DNA of 64,000 nucleotides from Ricinus communis (Eukaryota > Streptophyta > Magnoliopsida > Malpighiales > Euphorbiaceae). The notes beneath the pieces are model-generated. The model did not search any database. It saw only the letters and a list, made by a program, of their open reading frames with translations, and was not told where the DNA came from. A program made the position numbers and the translations under genes. The stretch spans positions 16,230,285-16,294,284 of the forward strand of contig NC_063265.1 in NCBI RefSeq assembly GCF_019578655.1, written 5' to 3'. Shown here in pieces: positions 1 through 11,430 of this stretch; position 1 is the first letter of the stretch, and every line of letters begins with the position of its first letter.

Positions 1-660
1 CTATCTAATAAATAAAACAATCAAATTAGTTATTAACTTATAAAAAATAATTTTAAAATATAGCTGATAAAATTAACCATCGAATAAAATTAAATTATTT
101 GTTTTAAAATTTTACAAACTAGATGATAGAGCTATTAAATTGAAATAATAAAGTAGTTTTCTTTTAATAAAGTGAAAACCGCCGTATCATCCACCTTCTT
201 TTGACTTGATCTATTTTTAAGAAATTGTCTTTTAATATTAAAAAATAATCTTATAATATATTATACTTAAATAGATAAAAATTGAAATAAATGAAGATAG
301 AATATTACCATTTTCTTAATAAAATAAAACTCTTGCCATGAAGATGATTTTTGTATATGCTGATATTTTGTTGATAAATTATGAAGATATTATAATTTTA
401 TAAGAGTAAAAATATATTACCTGGTAAAAATACAATCACAAGACAAAACTCGTATAGATATAACCGCAACACAGAAAACTAATTAAAAGAAGTCAAATAC
501 ACTAGATTTATAAATAATAAATACTATCAAATTTTAAATAATTAAATGCGTGTTATTTATATAATGATATTAAATAAAATAACTATTTATACATGTAAAC
601 TATTTATATATAATAGTGATATTTATATCTAAATTAAGTAAGGACAAAAGTAACCCCTAA
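1..660. other. AT-rich intergenic DNA, no gene seen
   Basis: Very AT-rich spacer with frequent stops in all frames and many short A/T homopolymers. I see no coding stretch, RNA gene or clear mobile-element end. The last 300 bases probably include the distal promoter of the phosphatase gene downstream. Confidence 0.6.
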
Positions 661-675
661 ATTGAATTCGAGCTA

Positions 676-681
676 CACGTG
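676..681. promoter_or_regulatory. G-box (CACGTG) upstream of phosphatase gene
   Basis: A palindromic CACGTG sits inside ACACGTGT about 285 bases before the phosphatase start codon, and a second CACGTG lies at 874-879. G-boxes are binding sites for plant bZIP and bHLH factors. Two copies within 200 bases in AT-rich DNA is suggestive, but function is inferred only. Confidence 0.4.
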
Positions 682-739
682 TCATAACAGCATGAAACCA
701 TGTGTCTTTCTGAAACACAGGAAGGAAATATTATTTGCA

Positions 740-747
740 GAATATTC
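740..747. promoter_or_regulatory. P1BS-type motif (GNATATNC) upstream of phosphatase
   Basis: GAATATTC fits the palindromic consensus GNATATNC bound by PHR1-type MYB factors in phosphate-starved plants. It lies about 217 bases upstream of the start codon of a purple acid phosphatase, a family often induced by low phosphate. The motif is short and can occur by chance in AT-rich DNA, so its use is an inference. Confidence 0.4.
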
Positions 748-895
748 TATTCCATAAATGTAAATATAGTAGACAGCCACAGGCCTATAGCGACAAACAA
801 ATTCATGTCCAAAATCAGGTCTATACTATGTTGGCAAATTTTATTTAAATCACAACTCATTTCCTTTGCTTCACACGTGTTAGACAGAGTGCTCT

Positions 896-929
896 CCTCC
901 TCCTCTTCTTCTTCTTCTTCTTCTTCTTA
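896..929 (+). repeat. CTT/CTC microsatellite in the phosphatase leader
   Basis: A run of CTC then CTT triplets ends 34 bases before the phosphatase ATG, so it probably lies in the 5' untranslated leader. Pyrimidine-rich leaders are common in plants and often length-polymorphic. Confidence 0.7.
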
Positions 930-963
930 TCGTTAACATTGATCGACAATTTCATTAGAAACA

Positions 964-2098
964 ATGGCTAGGCAAAGGCAGCTCCTTGTCGTCGTATCCA
1001 CGTTTGCTCTTATCGTCGGAGGATTATTTAGCTGCGGTGTTTGTTACACACGACCACCGCCGCGAGAAAACATATATGTACAACAAATAGAAAAAGACGA
1101 TGATTCTACTCCACAACAGGTAACGACATTGCCTTCTGTTTTGATTAATTAATTAATGCTAAACCTTCTTGACTGTGATCGTGCATATTGATAAATATAT
1201 ATTTATATTATATAAGTCTCAATTTTCATCTCTATTACAAAATTAGTGAATCCTGAACAAAAAGAACAGAAAAAGAAAAGGAACTGCGTCTGGCAATCTG
1301 AATGAATAGATTTGGTGTTGAGGAAGCTGGATTTGGTTTTGTATTAGATTACCAAAAGTAAGAAACATGCATTTGTTTAATTTGTTACGTTTCAGAAAAA
1401 TTAAGAGAGAGAAGTGATGAAAAGTGTAATGGTGACAGGGATGCAGTAATATTATAGCTCAACCAAGTCAAATGGTTGGCCAGATCCTAGTCATTGATAA
1501 TTAGAGAGTAATTAGCTCCTAATTATATGTCTGCTAAATATATATATTCCACCGTTAACTATAATTATGCTACAAATACTACAGGTAGTATTAAATTTTA
1601 AGATTTTTTACTCGAATAAATGGATTGAGATGATTCCTTTCGTTTCTTGTTTAGTTGGATGTCGATTAATATTTTAATTTGAATCAATATGTATTATTAA
1701 TTGATGAGAGTAAATTATGAGATTTTTTTCCTTATTTTGTATAGACTACTATCTTCAAATTAATTTTTCAGATTTTGATTTATGCTAATATGCTATGTTC
1801 CTATTATATGACAGAAATTAGTGGATTGTCTTACTTTATTTGAATTTCTTCCAAATACGTGCATTTAGTTTGTTCTATATATGACTTTAAGATACGTCAT
1901 CCCTCCCAAAATATGTTCCATCTTCTATTTACATTAATTTTGTTGTGCCAACTTATTCCTTTTTCACTATACAAAAAATTTTAATCATCGATATTCAATT
2001 TAATAAATCTAGTACACTGCATGAGGACTGGAAGATGTATTCAATTAGAACTTATAATTTTGAAATAAATAGAATGATTAAAAATTTAATTATAGGTG

Positions 2099-2133
<35 letters not shown>

Positions 2134-4749
2134 TAATAAATTAAGAGTATCTTTGTTGACTACAAATTAAAAATTTCACCAAAAAAAGGAAATATATTTT
2201 TGAGAGATGGAGGGAGTACTATGTATTCTGTCCAGCCAACTCTAGTTTAGCATTCAATCATTATATTGGCTCGAAGTTAATTAATTTAAGATATTGATTG
2301 TCATTATTTTAAATTCTAATAATTCTTCCTTTCCACAGTCCGTAGGCAAATTAATACCTTCACCAGTTAATTCCGCAAATGATTCCTTTTGTACGCACAA
2401 AAAATTTGATCTCAAAAAATGATCATAATATTACATTTATTTTATTAAAAATTTGGAACTTATTTGGAATTCTTGTTAGATGAAGAAAAAAGACAAATTT
2501 AGATTTTTTTATTTAATTGATGATATTTTCACAAACTGTTTTTCACAAACATAGTTTTGAAAATAATCACTTGTCAATGTTTTCTTTCAAAACTTACTTT
2601 TAAAACTGAAAAGTGAGTTTGTTTTTCTCAAAAAAAAAAAAAAGAAACTAGTTTGAAAGATGCAATAGTTATAAAAGTTTCAAATTTAACTTTTAATCAG
2701 ATAAAAAATATTAATTAACTGGCCATGTATATAAGTTTATGAGTTAGATTCTCTTTTCACATAGAAATATCAGTGAATTGTTATAATAGATATAACTCGC
2801 ACACACATATATTTTAATTATTTTTAATAAATGGAACTATTATTTTAATTGGCGCATCATTTAATAATTTAAATATTTTCTTAATAATGTAGTCACATAT
2901 TCTATTTGTAAAATTAATAAATATATATCAATTATCTATTGTCTTATTGTATAGTAAGAGATATATAGCTGGACTAAGCAATAATATTTCAAGTCAAGAA
3001 TTCAATATTTCAATATTGAGAACTCTTGCATGCTAAAAGGATTCCATAAATTGGGAAAATACATAAATCTGTTTTGTGCATTAGGTGATTAAATCCTCAC
3101 CGAACATTGAGCTGAACTTCTGTCGCAGGTCCATACATCAGTGGTTGGTGAAAATAAAATGAGAATAACATGGATAACAAAGAATCTAGCTCCAGCAATA
3201 GTAAGTTATGGTACATCTTCAGGACAGTACACAACTTCTGTAAACGGGGTTACATCTACCTATCGTTACCTCACCTATAAATCAGGCCACATTCATGATG
3301 TAGTCATTGGCCCACTCACCCCAAACACAGTTTACTACTATCGTTGCAGCTCCAATTCAGCTCGGGAATACAGTTTCAAAACACCACCTGCCCAATTCCC
3401 TATCAAATTCGTTGTTACGGGTAGGTAGATGTGTCAGACCATCTATTCTTTATACGTATACATCTAGAATAGGCGAGTCAAAACCTTAATTGTATACACA
3501 TGTATATGTTGTTGTGTGCAGGTGATCTAGGACAAACAGGTTGGACCAAGACAACCCTCGAACACATATCGAAGTCTGAATATGATATGTTACTTCTACC
3601 AGGAGATTTGTCATATGCTGATCTAATTCAACCTTTGTGGGATTCATTTGGGCGATTGGTGGAGCCAGTGGCGAGCCAGCGTCCGTGGATGGTCACACAA
3701 GGCAATCACGAGGTCGAAAAATTCCCAGTTCTACACACCACCCCCTTTACAGCCTACAATGCTAGATGGCATATGCCATTTGAAGAAAGTGGGTCATATT
3801 CCAATCTATACTATTCCTTCAATGTTGCTGGTGTACATGTGATTATGTTGGGGTCATACACTGATTTTGATTCAAATTCACCTCAGTATAAGTGGTTACA
3901 GGCAGATTTAGGCAAGATTGATAGGTCAAAAACTCCATGGGTTGTGGTACTAATTCATGCACCATGGTATAATTCTAATACTGCTCATCAGGGTGAGTCT
4001 GAGTCAGTAGATATGAAGAAATCCATGGAAGGCCTGCTTTATCAAGCTCGTGTGGATGTTGTTTTTGCCGGACATGTGCATGCGTACGAGCGATTTGTAA
4101 GCCCTCTTCTACCCTTTATTTGACATATCTGTTTCAATTACTCGTTTATTTATGTGAATCAATTTTATTTTGATAAAAAGATTCTGTATGATAACTATTT
4201 ATTGTTTAGTAGTAAGTTTTATCTCTATGTCATGTTGAATGTTGTCTTTCTTGTCTCTTAGACTCGTGTTTACCAAGATAAAGCAGACAATTGCGGTCCT
4301 GTTTATATAACAATTGGGGATGGTGGCAATCGTGAAGGCCTTGCCAGAGAGTAAGTTCGTCTCTAGCATACTACATTTAGTCTTGAAAGATATCATGTTA
4401 TCAGAAACATAGGACTAAAAAATCCTGAAGAAAGTACATAAGAAGTTTAATGAATAAATAGCAGTAATTAGTTTAATTATCTACTGTTCTGGCTCATTTG
4501 ATTACAAATTTGAGTGGAACTATCAAGGAATAGAAGTGATGTAATAGATAATTCTTGTTCTGCAGGTACATAGACCCAAAGCCAGAAATTTCAATATTCA
4601 GAGAGCCAAGTTTTGGGCATGGACAACTTGAAGTAGTCAATGCAACTCATGCACAATGGACATGGCATAGAAATGACAATGATGAACAAGTTCCAAGTGA
4701 CTCAATCTGGCTTACAAGTCTCTCTTCTAGTCCTGCCTGTAAAATCTGA
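964..4749 (+). CDS. purple acid phosphatase, PAP20/PAP22-like
   Basis: A secreted metallophosphoesterase that releases phosphate from organic monoesters at acid pH. Five exons with GT-AG borders join in frame: 964-1119, 3129-3420, 3522-4096, 4262-4350 and 4566-4749 (431 residues). Residues 1-27 look like a signal peptide. An N-terminal fibronectin-like domain (about 50-145) precedes the catalytic domain. All metal ligands of the family are visible: D151 in GDLG, D178 and Y181 in GDLSYAD, N211 in GNHE, H295 in LIHAPWY, and H334 and H336 in GHVHAYER. The C-terminal block with [15 protein letters not shown] and WTWHRN is typical of the roughly 430-residue plant PAPs. Intron 1 is long (2 kb) and holds an AT repeat. 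An AATAAA lies at 4860-4865. No lesion is seen. The exact PAP number is uncertain, but the family assignment is secure. Confidence 0.95.
2101..2132. repeat. (AT)n microsatellite in PAP intron 1
   Basis: About sixteen AT dinucleotides within the first intron of the phosphatase gene. A simple repeat, likely polymorphic, with no further role visible. Confidence 0.85.
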
Positions 4750-7478
4750 AAATGCATCTGCCTAGTAGCTAGATAAGGCTAGAAAATCTCTCACAGAAAA
4801 AGATTGATTTTTTTTTTTTTTTTTTTGAAAAAAAAAGGTCCTCATTGCTAGGAAAGTAGAATAAAAGATGTAGGAATTAAGTAAACAGGTAAACAGGGCT
4901 TTTAATTTATGAACATTTTATCTATTGAAATTCTTTAAATTATTTTATTAAAGTTGTTCTCAGGCGAATGTGGTCCTGATGCTGATTGTCCATGCAGCTT
5001 TGTTTGGTGCTTTGTGGCAATGTTGAAATTGGGTAATTGAAGACATGCTTTCATCATTATTTGTGCTTACCAAATTTGCACAATGACTGAATAAGTAGTG
5101 GTCTTGGCTTGCATGAATATGGATAAGTCATTCTTATGAAAATAAACAAAATTGAGGGAACAAAAGATGGATTTTAATGTAGTAGAGGTCAGTTATTGCT
5201 TCTGAATGAAGAAAAGGCTTCTTCTTCTTTTCTTAATTCATAGTAGAGGCTTAAAATACCCTGTGATGCGTAGGAGATATTGCTAGAAAAAGGGCTAACA
5301 TTTTACCTATAAAAGATTTATCAACTGGAGATTAGTACTTATGGTGCTGGGATGTAAATTTTTTTGCTTTCAATGACCAAGTGACCACTAATTAAGGCTT
5401 ATAAAACTTGCCACTTAATGCTAGAAATATGAGATTGTGGGCTATAAATTTCTGGATAGTTAAGGGGCTAAGGACCATATATAACTCATACAAATTTAGG
5501 TCATGGCCCTATTCACAATTTTAACCCATCTGCATTATTAGCCACATGTCATTTTTCTGCTTTTACCTGTTAATAAAAAAGATTCATACTATTCTGTAAA
5601 GTACACTTTCGGACTGTTAACTAGTAATTTTTGGGCGAAGATCTTGGCCATTACTCTCGTCAAAATCCTATCTTAGGATTAAATTACTAAATAAATTTTC
5701 TACTCTACAGTTTGTTTTTAAATCTAAAACATAATTTTTGTACTTATTTTTAAATCTAACATATAATTTTCATTTTTTCAGTATTAATAATATATTTTAA
5801 TATTAATGTTAAATTTTAACTTTTAATTATCAACCAAAATTTACTGATATTACTACAATTTCAGTGAGGAAAAAAAATTGAAATAGTGTAGTCTTTTTTT
5901 CTCTTACTATTGATGCTTATTAGATTATTTATTTATTTACTCAAATGCTATTATTTTTAATTATAGAATTAGTTAACAACTCTAATGCTAAGTTAATTTT
6001 TTATTGTATTTTATTATTGTCGTGGAAATTATTACATCAATATATTTTGATTCCAAAAAAATTAAAATTAATACTAGGAAGTGCTACTGAAATTTGAAAA
6101 ATTAAAAATTACAAATATGAAAATAGATTCAAAATTTATGATTGATTTGGCAATTTAATATGAAAATTTTGTCCAATTCAAGAACAGTTTTGTGTTAGGA
6201 CTTTTAACTTAAAAGACACTAAAATTAATTAAGCTGGAGTTCAAGTAATAAACTTTAAACTCGGAGGCATGTCAAATTGTATGAAGTAAAGAAGAGTTTG
6301 CAAGAGAGTTGAGTTTCTATGAATTATTACCAACACGAATGGTCCCTTAAAATGGCCACTCTTAACTTAGAAATTATGAAACCCTAAAGCTCTAAGCTCA
6401 CGTGTAGAGGGGGGTTTCAATACACACTTTGCTTTTGCAACAACATCAATAATAATGTAAGGAAATATCATGATTAGCCATGCAGGGAATTGGCATTATT
6501 TGATATGATTAAAAATGACCTAAGAAAGAAGAACTCAAAAGGGGGTATTGCAATGGTGATGAGGTCATCCATAATGAGCCCATTTCCATATTATAAAAAA
6601 AAAAAAAAAAAAGTAACAAACAAGAAGAACATAAAATCCTTACCTGTGGGTCAATCAGGTATCTCACAAATAACTTTCTGCCAATATCTGATTTTCACCC
6701 CATTGTGTAAACTTGAAGGATTAAATCTGAAATTGTATTTTAGATCTTTTTAAGAGTCTTAAGAGAAGCCTTTCACGTGTGTAACATCATGCTGTCCAAT
6801 CATATCCCACGGGTCAACTTCTCGGTTCTCTTGTAGGGTGATGCAATCATATCTCCCTTCTTTTCCTTTTTTCTTGTTTTTGGATTTATTTACTGCTCAA
6901 TTACAGGTTTAATCTCATTATTTGAAAGTTGACAATCTTGGTTTTTAAAATTCATTCATTGCCATAGAACCATTTTAGTGACATTTACCATAATTTTTTT
7001 ATAAATTTAATAGATCCTTTCATTTTTTTAAGTTATAAAAAGAAAATAAAAATAAAAATTATAAATTTATTCAAATTTTAGATATATATATATTTTTATA
7101 TTTTTGACTAAATATATATTTTAAATTATATTAATTAGTCAATTCAATATTTTAGTTTTTAATTTGATCTAACTGATACTTGAATTTTATTTTTTAATAT
7201 TTAAATACTTTTAATTTTTAATTTAATTAATATATAATTCGATTTTATTTTTTAGTAATCTTTAAATATTTTTATACAATATAAGTAGAAGTATTAAATA
7301 AAGACACATATCAAAATATATTAAAATATTATAAAAAATAAATTAAAATATTAAACTAACTAAATAACTAAAATTTTTAAAAATATAAATATATTTACTT
7401 GGCCTGTGTCTTTTCTATTTTCAGTCAAAAGTAGGCGGCCGCAGGCCTAATACCCATTACATAACAAGAGAAAAGAAC
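4750..7478. other. 3' flank of PAP and intergenic DNA
   Basis: The first 200 bases probably hold the phosphatase 3' UTR, with T and A runs at 4808-4838. The rest is AT-rich spacer. Open frames here, such as one at 6490-6753, are low-complexity (poly-lysine from an A run) and resemble nothing known. No gene is recognised. Confidence 0.6.
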
Positions 7479-7694
7479 TTATTTTGGGATAAAAATGTTT
7501 AAAATCTCATATGAAGGATCAAAAAGGATATGAGAATCAAAATTCAGGCTCAATCTCATATTTGCCAACCAATCAGCACCTGGTTTGTCTTCTGTTCTGT
7601 GTAGGCATGAAAGATCCTGAAGCATACGATCAATTTCTTGGAGCAGGGCCAACAGCCTTCTTCCTGACTGACTGCCTATGATGATACTGAACAT
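7479..7694 (-). mobile_element. probable retroelement RNase H remnant
   Basis: A 71-codon frame on the minus strand contains RRLLALLQEIDRML and, 20 residues on, KPGADWLANM. This layout (helix with LLxEIxxLL, then xxADxLAN) matches the C-terminal end of the RNase H domain found after reverse transcriptase in plant LINE-type elements. The rest of the element is not visible nearby. It is a short decayed fragment and is not expected to be expressed. A chance resemblance cannot be excluded. Confidence 0.45.
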
Positions 7695-8200
7695 TTGTTG
7701 TCATTTATTATATTCTTTAAACAAATATGAAGTGGAGAATAGAATCCTTGTCTATAGTTAGAAAACTAAATTTTACTCATTATTTTAATATTAATAAATA
7801 TACTATAAATTTTTATATAATATTATTAATTTTTAATTTTTATTGACATTAAGACAATTAATATTTATAGAAAAAATTACTATATATAATAAAATATAAA
7901 AAATTTATATTTAAAATTTCTTTTTGCTACACTTTAATTCCTGACATTAATATTGTAATCTACCGTTATTTCTTAAAGATTTTACACTTCATAAATTAAA
8001 TGCACAAGGCCATACACGTGCTAATTTTGAAGCAACAAAAGTTAAAATATATATTAGACTGATCTTCGGATTTTAATGATTTCTTATTCTTCTTCTTCTT
8101 CTTCTGTCTTTTTTCTTTTTGGTAAATTTGAAATTTGAAGAAGGTAATTTGCCCAGCTGGGAGAGTCTGCATAATTGTATTTATAGGCAATGTAGAGGGA

Positions 8201-8242
8201 TGATGATGGTGGTGGTGGTGGTGGTGGTGGTGATGGTGATGG
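8201..8242. repeat. (GTG/GAT)n microsatellite
   Basis: A run of GGT triplets flanked by GAT triplets. It creates an artificial poly-histidine frame on the minus strand that should not be read as a protein. Confidence 0.85.
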
Positions 8243-8327
8243 GTACTCATGAATGCTGCTCCCTGTTTAATCTGTGGCCATGCAAGATCTCTTGAGCACT
8301 GCCATACACATTTATGATAAAACACAG

Positions 8328-8343
8328 CCCCTAACCCTAACCC
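8328..8343. repeat. short interstitial telomere-like repeat
   Basis: CCCCTAACCCTAACCC, a little over two units of the plant telomere repeat CCCTAAA with one A missing per unit. Short telo-box motifs are frequent in plant promoters, so this does not indicate a chromosome end. Confidence 0.6.
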
Positions 8344-11148
8344 ATTCTCCTCTCTCTCCCTCTCTCTACCCTTAAATCATTATACACAAATGTTCTTTTT
8401 GTCAAGGGGAGATTGAAGATTGCTGCAAAAAAAAAAAAAAAAAAAAGAGAAGAAAAAATTATTTAATAGGGGTTGATAGGATAGGATTATTACTAGGGGA
8501 AGAGAAAACCATTATTATTTGGGGCTTGCCATCATTGGCTGTTTCAGAACAGAGGGTAATAAACCCTAGCTACCTCCTCCATTCACACTTAACCCCAATT
8601 TTACTTACCTATTGCACTTTTTGGACAGACCCCTTTTGCCCCCCTACCCTATCCTTTGGTTTGACTGGTTTTTAGTTTGAATTGCAGATAGGTAACACAC
8701 TGACTAGGCACATGTCAACCCTTCCACTTCCCCTAATATTTAAAAAGAAAAAAATTGATGTCCAAATATAATATACTCAGATCCTATTATTTATATTCCT
8801 GTGATACCAATAATAATAATTCATTATTCTTTCTGTAAGTTGCCCAACTGACCTTGGCAAGTACATGAAGCAGAGCCTTGTTGTTGTGAGGATAATTTTG
8901 AACAGAGCCATGAGTTTAATAGTTTTACTCCATTTAGATTTTGGAGCACATATCCATTATCATTGCTTGTGTTTGTAAATCAATTATTGCAGCTAGCTGG
9001 TCTTTCAAATATACATTTCCCAACCCTTCTTGTTCTGAGAAGAAAAAAAAGAAATTATTATTAGTCCTCCCCTTAAGAATCAAAACACATTCAATCATGT
9101 TTTGTAGGATTCTCGTGAAGAATCTATTGTCCTAGTTTTGTTGTGTATCTGACATTTCAGACAAGCTCAGCCACTCTAGTTCAAAATATAAATTGGTTTG
9201 TCTCATTTTTATTTTTGTCTTTATAGTCTCCAATTCTCCCCCTCCTCTTCTTTTGGAAACGCTTTTTTGTTTCTCTATTTTTCTAATAGCATAAAAATTG
9301 CAGAAATTAGATTTCTTACCTTCTCTAATTCTATCTATTTAAACGGGTTATACAGAATTCTAACTATAAATCACCCTTATCAGAATTACATTTCTTATCA
9401 AATTTACTAACTCAAAATAGAAATATTTAATCTTTTAAAAAAGATCTTTAAAAAATAATCCTCAATACGAGCTTAATATACTTCAGGATTGTGATGGTTG
9501 AGTTAGGTAAATATTAAATGTGTCGAAATATTTAAGATAAAAAAATGAAAATAAATCACATATGTTAGCTTGTCTAACCATGTACATCTTTTCTTGCTAA
9601 ACCCACATATAAGTACATGAATTATTCGGTTTTGTTTCGATTGATCTTTATTCATCTGTTGCATCTTAAGTCGTTCTTGTACTTTTATTTTTATAATTAC
9701 TTAATTCTTATATTGACATTACATGCATATTTTTAGGTGTCGTTATTTATATATTTTTATGTAATAAAATTATCGGCTCAATCACTAATAAAAATAAAAA
9801 CAATATAGTTTCTATTAAAAAAAATCAATAGCTAGTGAAGTTGTAGATGAATAGCTAAGTGATTCTAGCAAAGTACAAAATCAATATTCATTCTCCCTGC
9901 CGTTATAAATTTGTAAATATTATTGTCTAATTTGATCTCTCTAAAGAAATCACATTTTATCTTTTATCTAATTCTTCATATATTCTTTTTATTTTCTTTA
10001 TCTTTATTTCTATTTCTATCATTATGTTAAATTTGCTAAATATAATGGACACATGCACCATTAGAGATGGCAATGACTAAAGTCAATCGACTATGATATT
10101 ACAAGTACATCATCCGAATGCAAAGAGGCGCCATCCGCTAACTGTTAGAATAGGTATAAGATGGAGGCAAAGCAGAGGGAGAAATCATGTTGTTTGGATG
10201 AGTTGTTTGATTGATTTCTTTTAATTAGCCTTCCCACAAAGCTTCGTTTTTTTTTTACCATTTTGAATTTTGCATTCTATTAACACAAGGATTCAATGAG
10301 TAAAAGATTAAAAAAAATGAGGATAACTTAAGAGGCAATAGATGAACAAAAGTAATTGAAAGAGACCTAAATATTAGTTTAGCTTTCTTTTCTGTATAGA
10401 TTCACATATCAAGTCTATCTTTTGGTTTAACCCAAAGATCTAAACCGTCTATAGACAAGTCCAACATGCATGTCCCTTCTGTGTCCCGTTCATTACAAAC
10501 ATGTTTTCCACTTTATCATAAAAAGTAAGCCTAATGTATTTGCCTATATTGGTCATAGATATAGTGTTACAAATTGGATTGGGTTAATATATTAATCCTC
10601 TCTTATCTGACCAAAGTTAGGGGAAAAAAAAACTAAAAAAAAAAAAAACCTAAAGTGTTAAGAAGAAGACCCCAATTCACACCAACTTCTAAAAGCCAAG
10701 TTCTAGCTGTCTCCAAGAAGTAAAAATTAGCAAAAGTTGAATAACTGTAGTGCTTTGTTTGTTTCTCAAAAATATTTTGCACACGGTAATAATTTCTCAG
10801 TTAAATGAAAAAATAAGCTTAATTTTAAGAAAAATAACCTTAAATCTTGAAAAAGAAATCCATTTTTCGGGTGCAAGTTTGTATAAAGAAAATAACTTGG
10901 ACAAAAATAATGCATATATATATATATGTTCTTATTATTCAAAACTCATCAAATAACATAAAAAAATAATATTTTTAAAACAAATTTCCTCCTAAAATGA
11001 AAACCATTCTTGGGGAACAAATTGCCTAAGTTACTTTCAAGAGGACATCATAGTAATAATAGAAATAGTAATGATAATAACAATAATAAATTATTACAAC
11101 AACAATAATAATAATAAAGAACAATCATGTTCCTAGTAAGTACTAATT

Positions 11149-11430
11149 ACAGAAGAAATCTCTTAGGGCATTTCCGTCATTTCAATGCTGCAAAATAACC
11201 CATTGAATAATAACCTGTCATTACATTAGATTACATTTATAGAGCTACTTACAGAATTAATGTCCAAAAAGGGCATTGAAGTCAGTTGAGAGAACAGCCC
11301 ATTGAATAAAGAACCCATAAATACATTACATTAGACTTGATGGAGAGCCAGTTGCACAAGAAATCTCCTAAAGGGCATCTGAGTCATTTCAAGTAGAAGA
11401 GGCGACTGAATGAGAACCCATAATTACAAT
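11149..11430. repeat. three imperfect tandem copies of a ~100-bp unit
   Basis: Three diverged copies start near 11149, 11250 and 11353. Shared landmarks in order are AGAAATCTC or a diverged form, GGGCAT followed by a GTCA, CCATTGAATAA or a diverged form, then an A-rich block containing ATTACA. The unit has no open reading frame running through all copies. It lies in the spacer about 3.1 kb upstream of the LITTLE ZIPPER coding region. Origin and role are unknown. Confidence 0.65.

Larger units (their letters stand above)
7695..11148. other. intergenic DNA with simple repeats, no gene seen
   Basis: AT-rich spacer with homopolymer tracts (A run at 8426-8446, A run at 10636-10648) and short AT, TAA and GTG repeats. 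No coding region with family resemblance, conserved splice pattern or RNA gene is recognised. Confidence 0.55.

Noticed and set aside
3307..3489. Overlapping frame inside the phosphatase exon
   Set aside because: An out-of-frame shadow of exon 2; the spliced phosphatase frame explains the region fully.
7996..8325. Histidine-rich 109-codon frame on the minus strand
   Set aside because: The histidines come from the GTG microsatellite and the lysines from a CTT run; no conserved protein features.
8328..8343. Telomere-type CCCTAA repeats suggesting a chromosome end or fusion
   Set aside because: Just over two units, with ordinary unique sequence on both sides. Telo-box motifs of this size are common in plant intergenic DNA.
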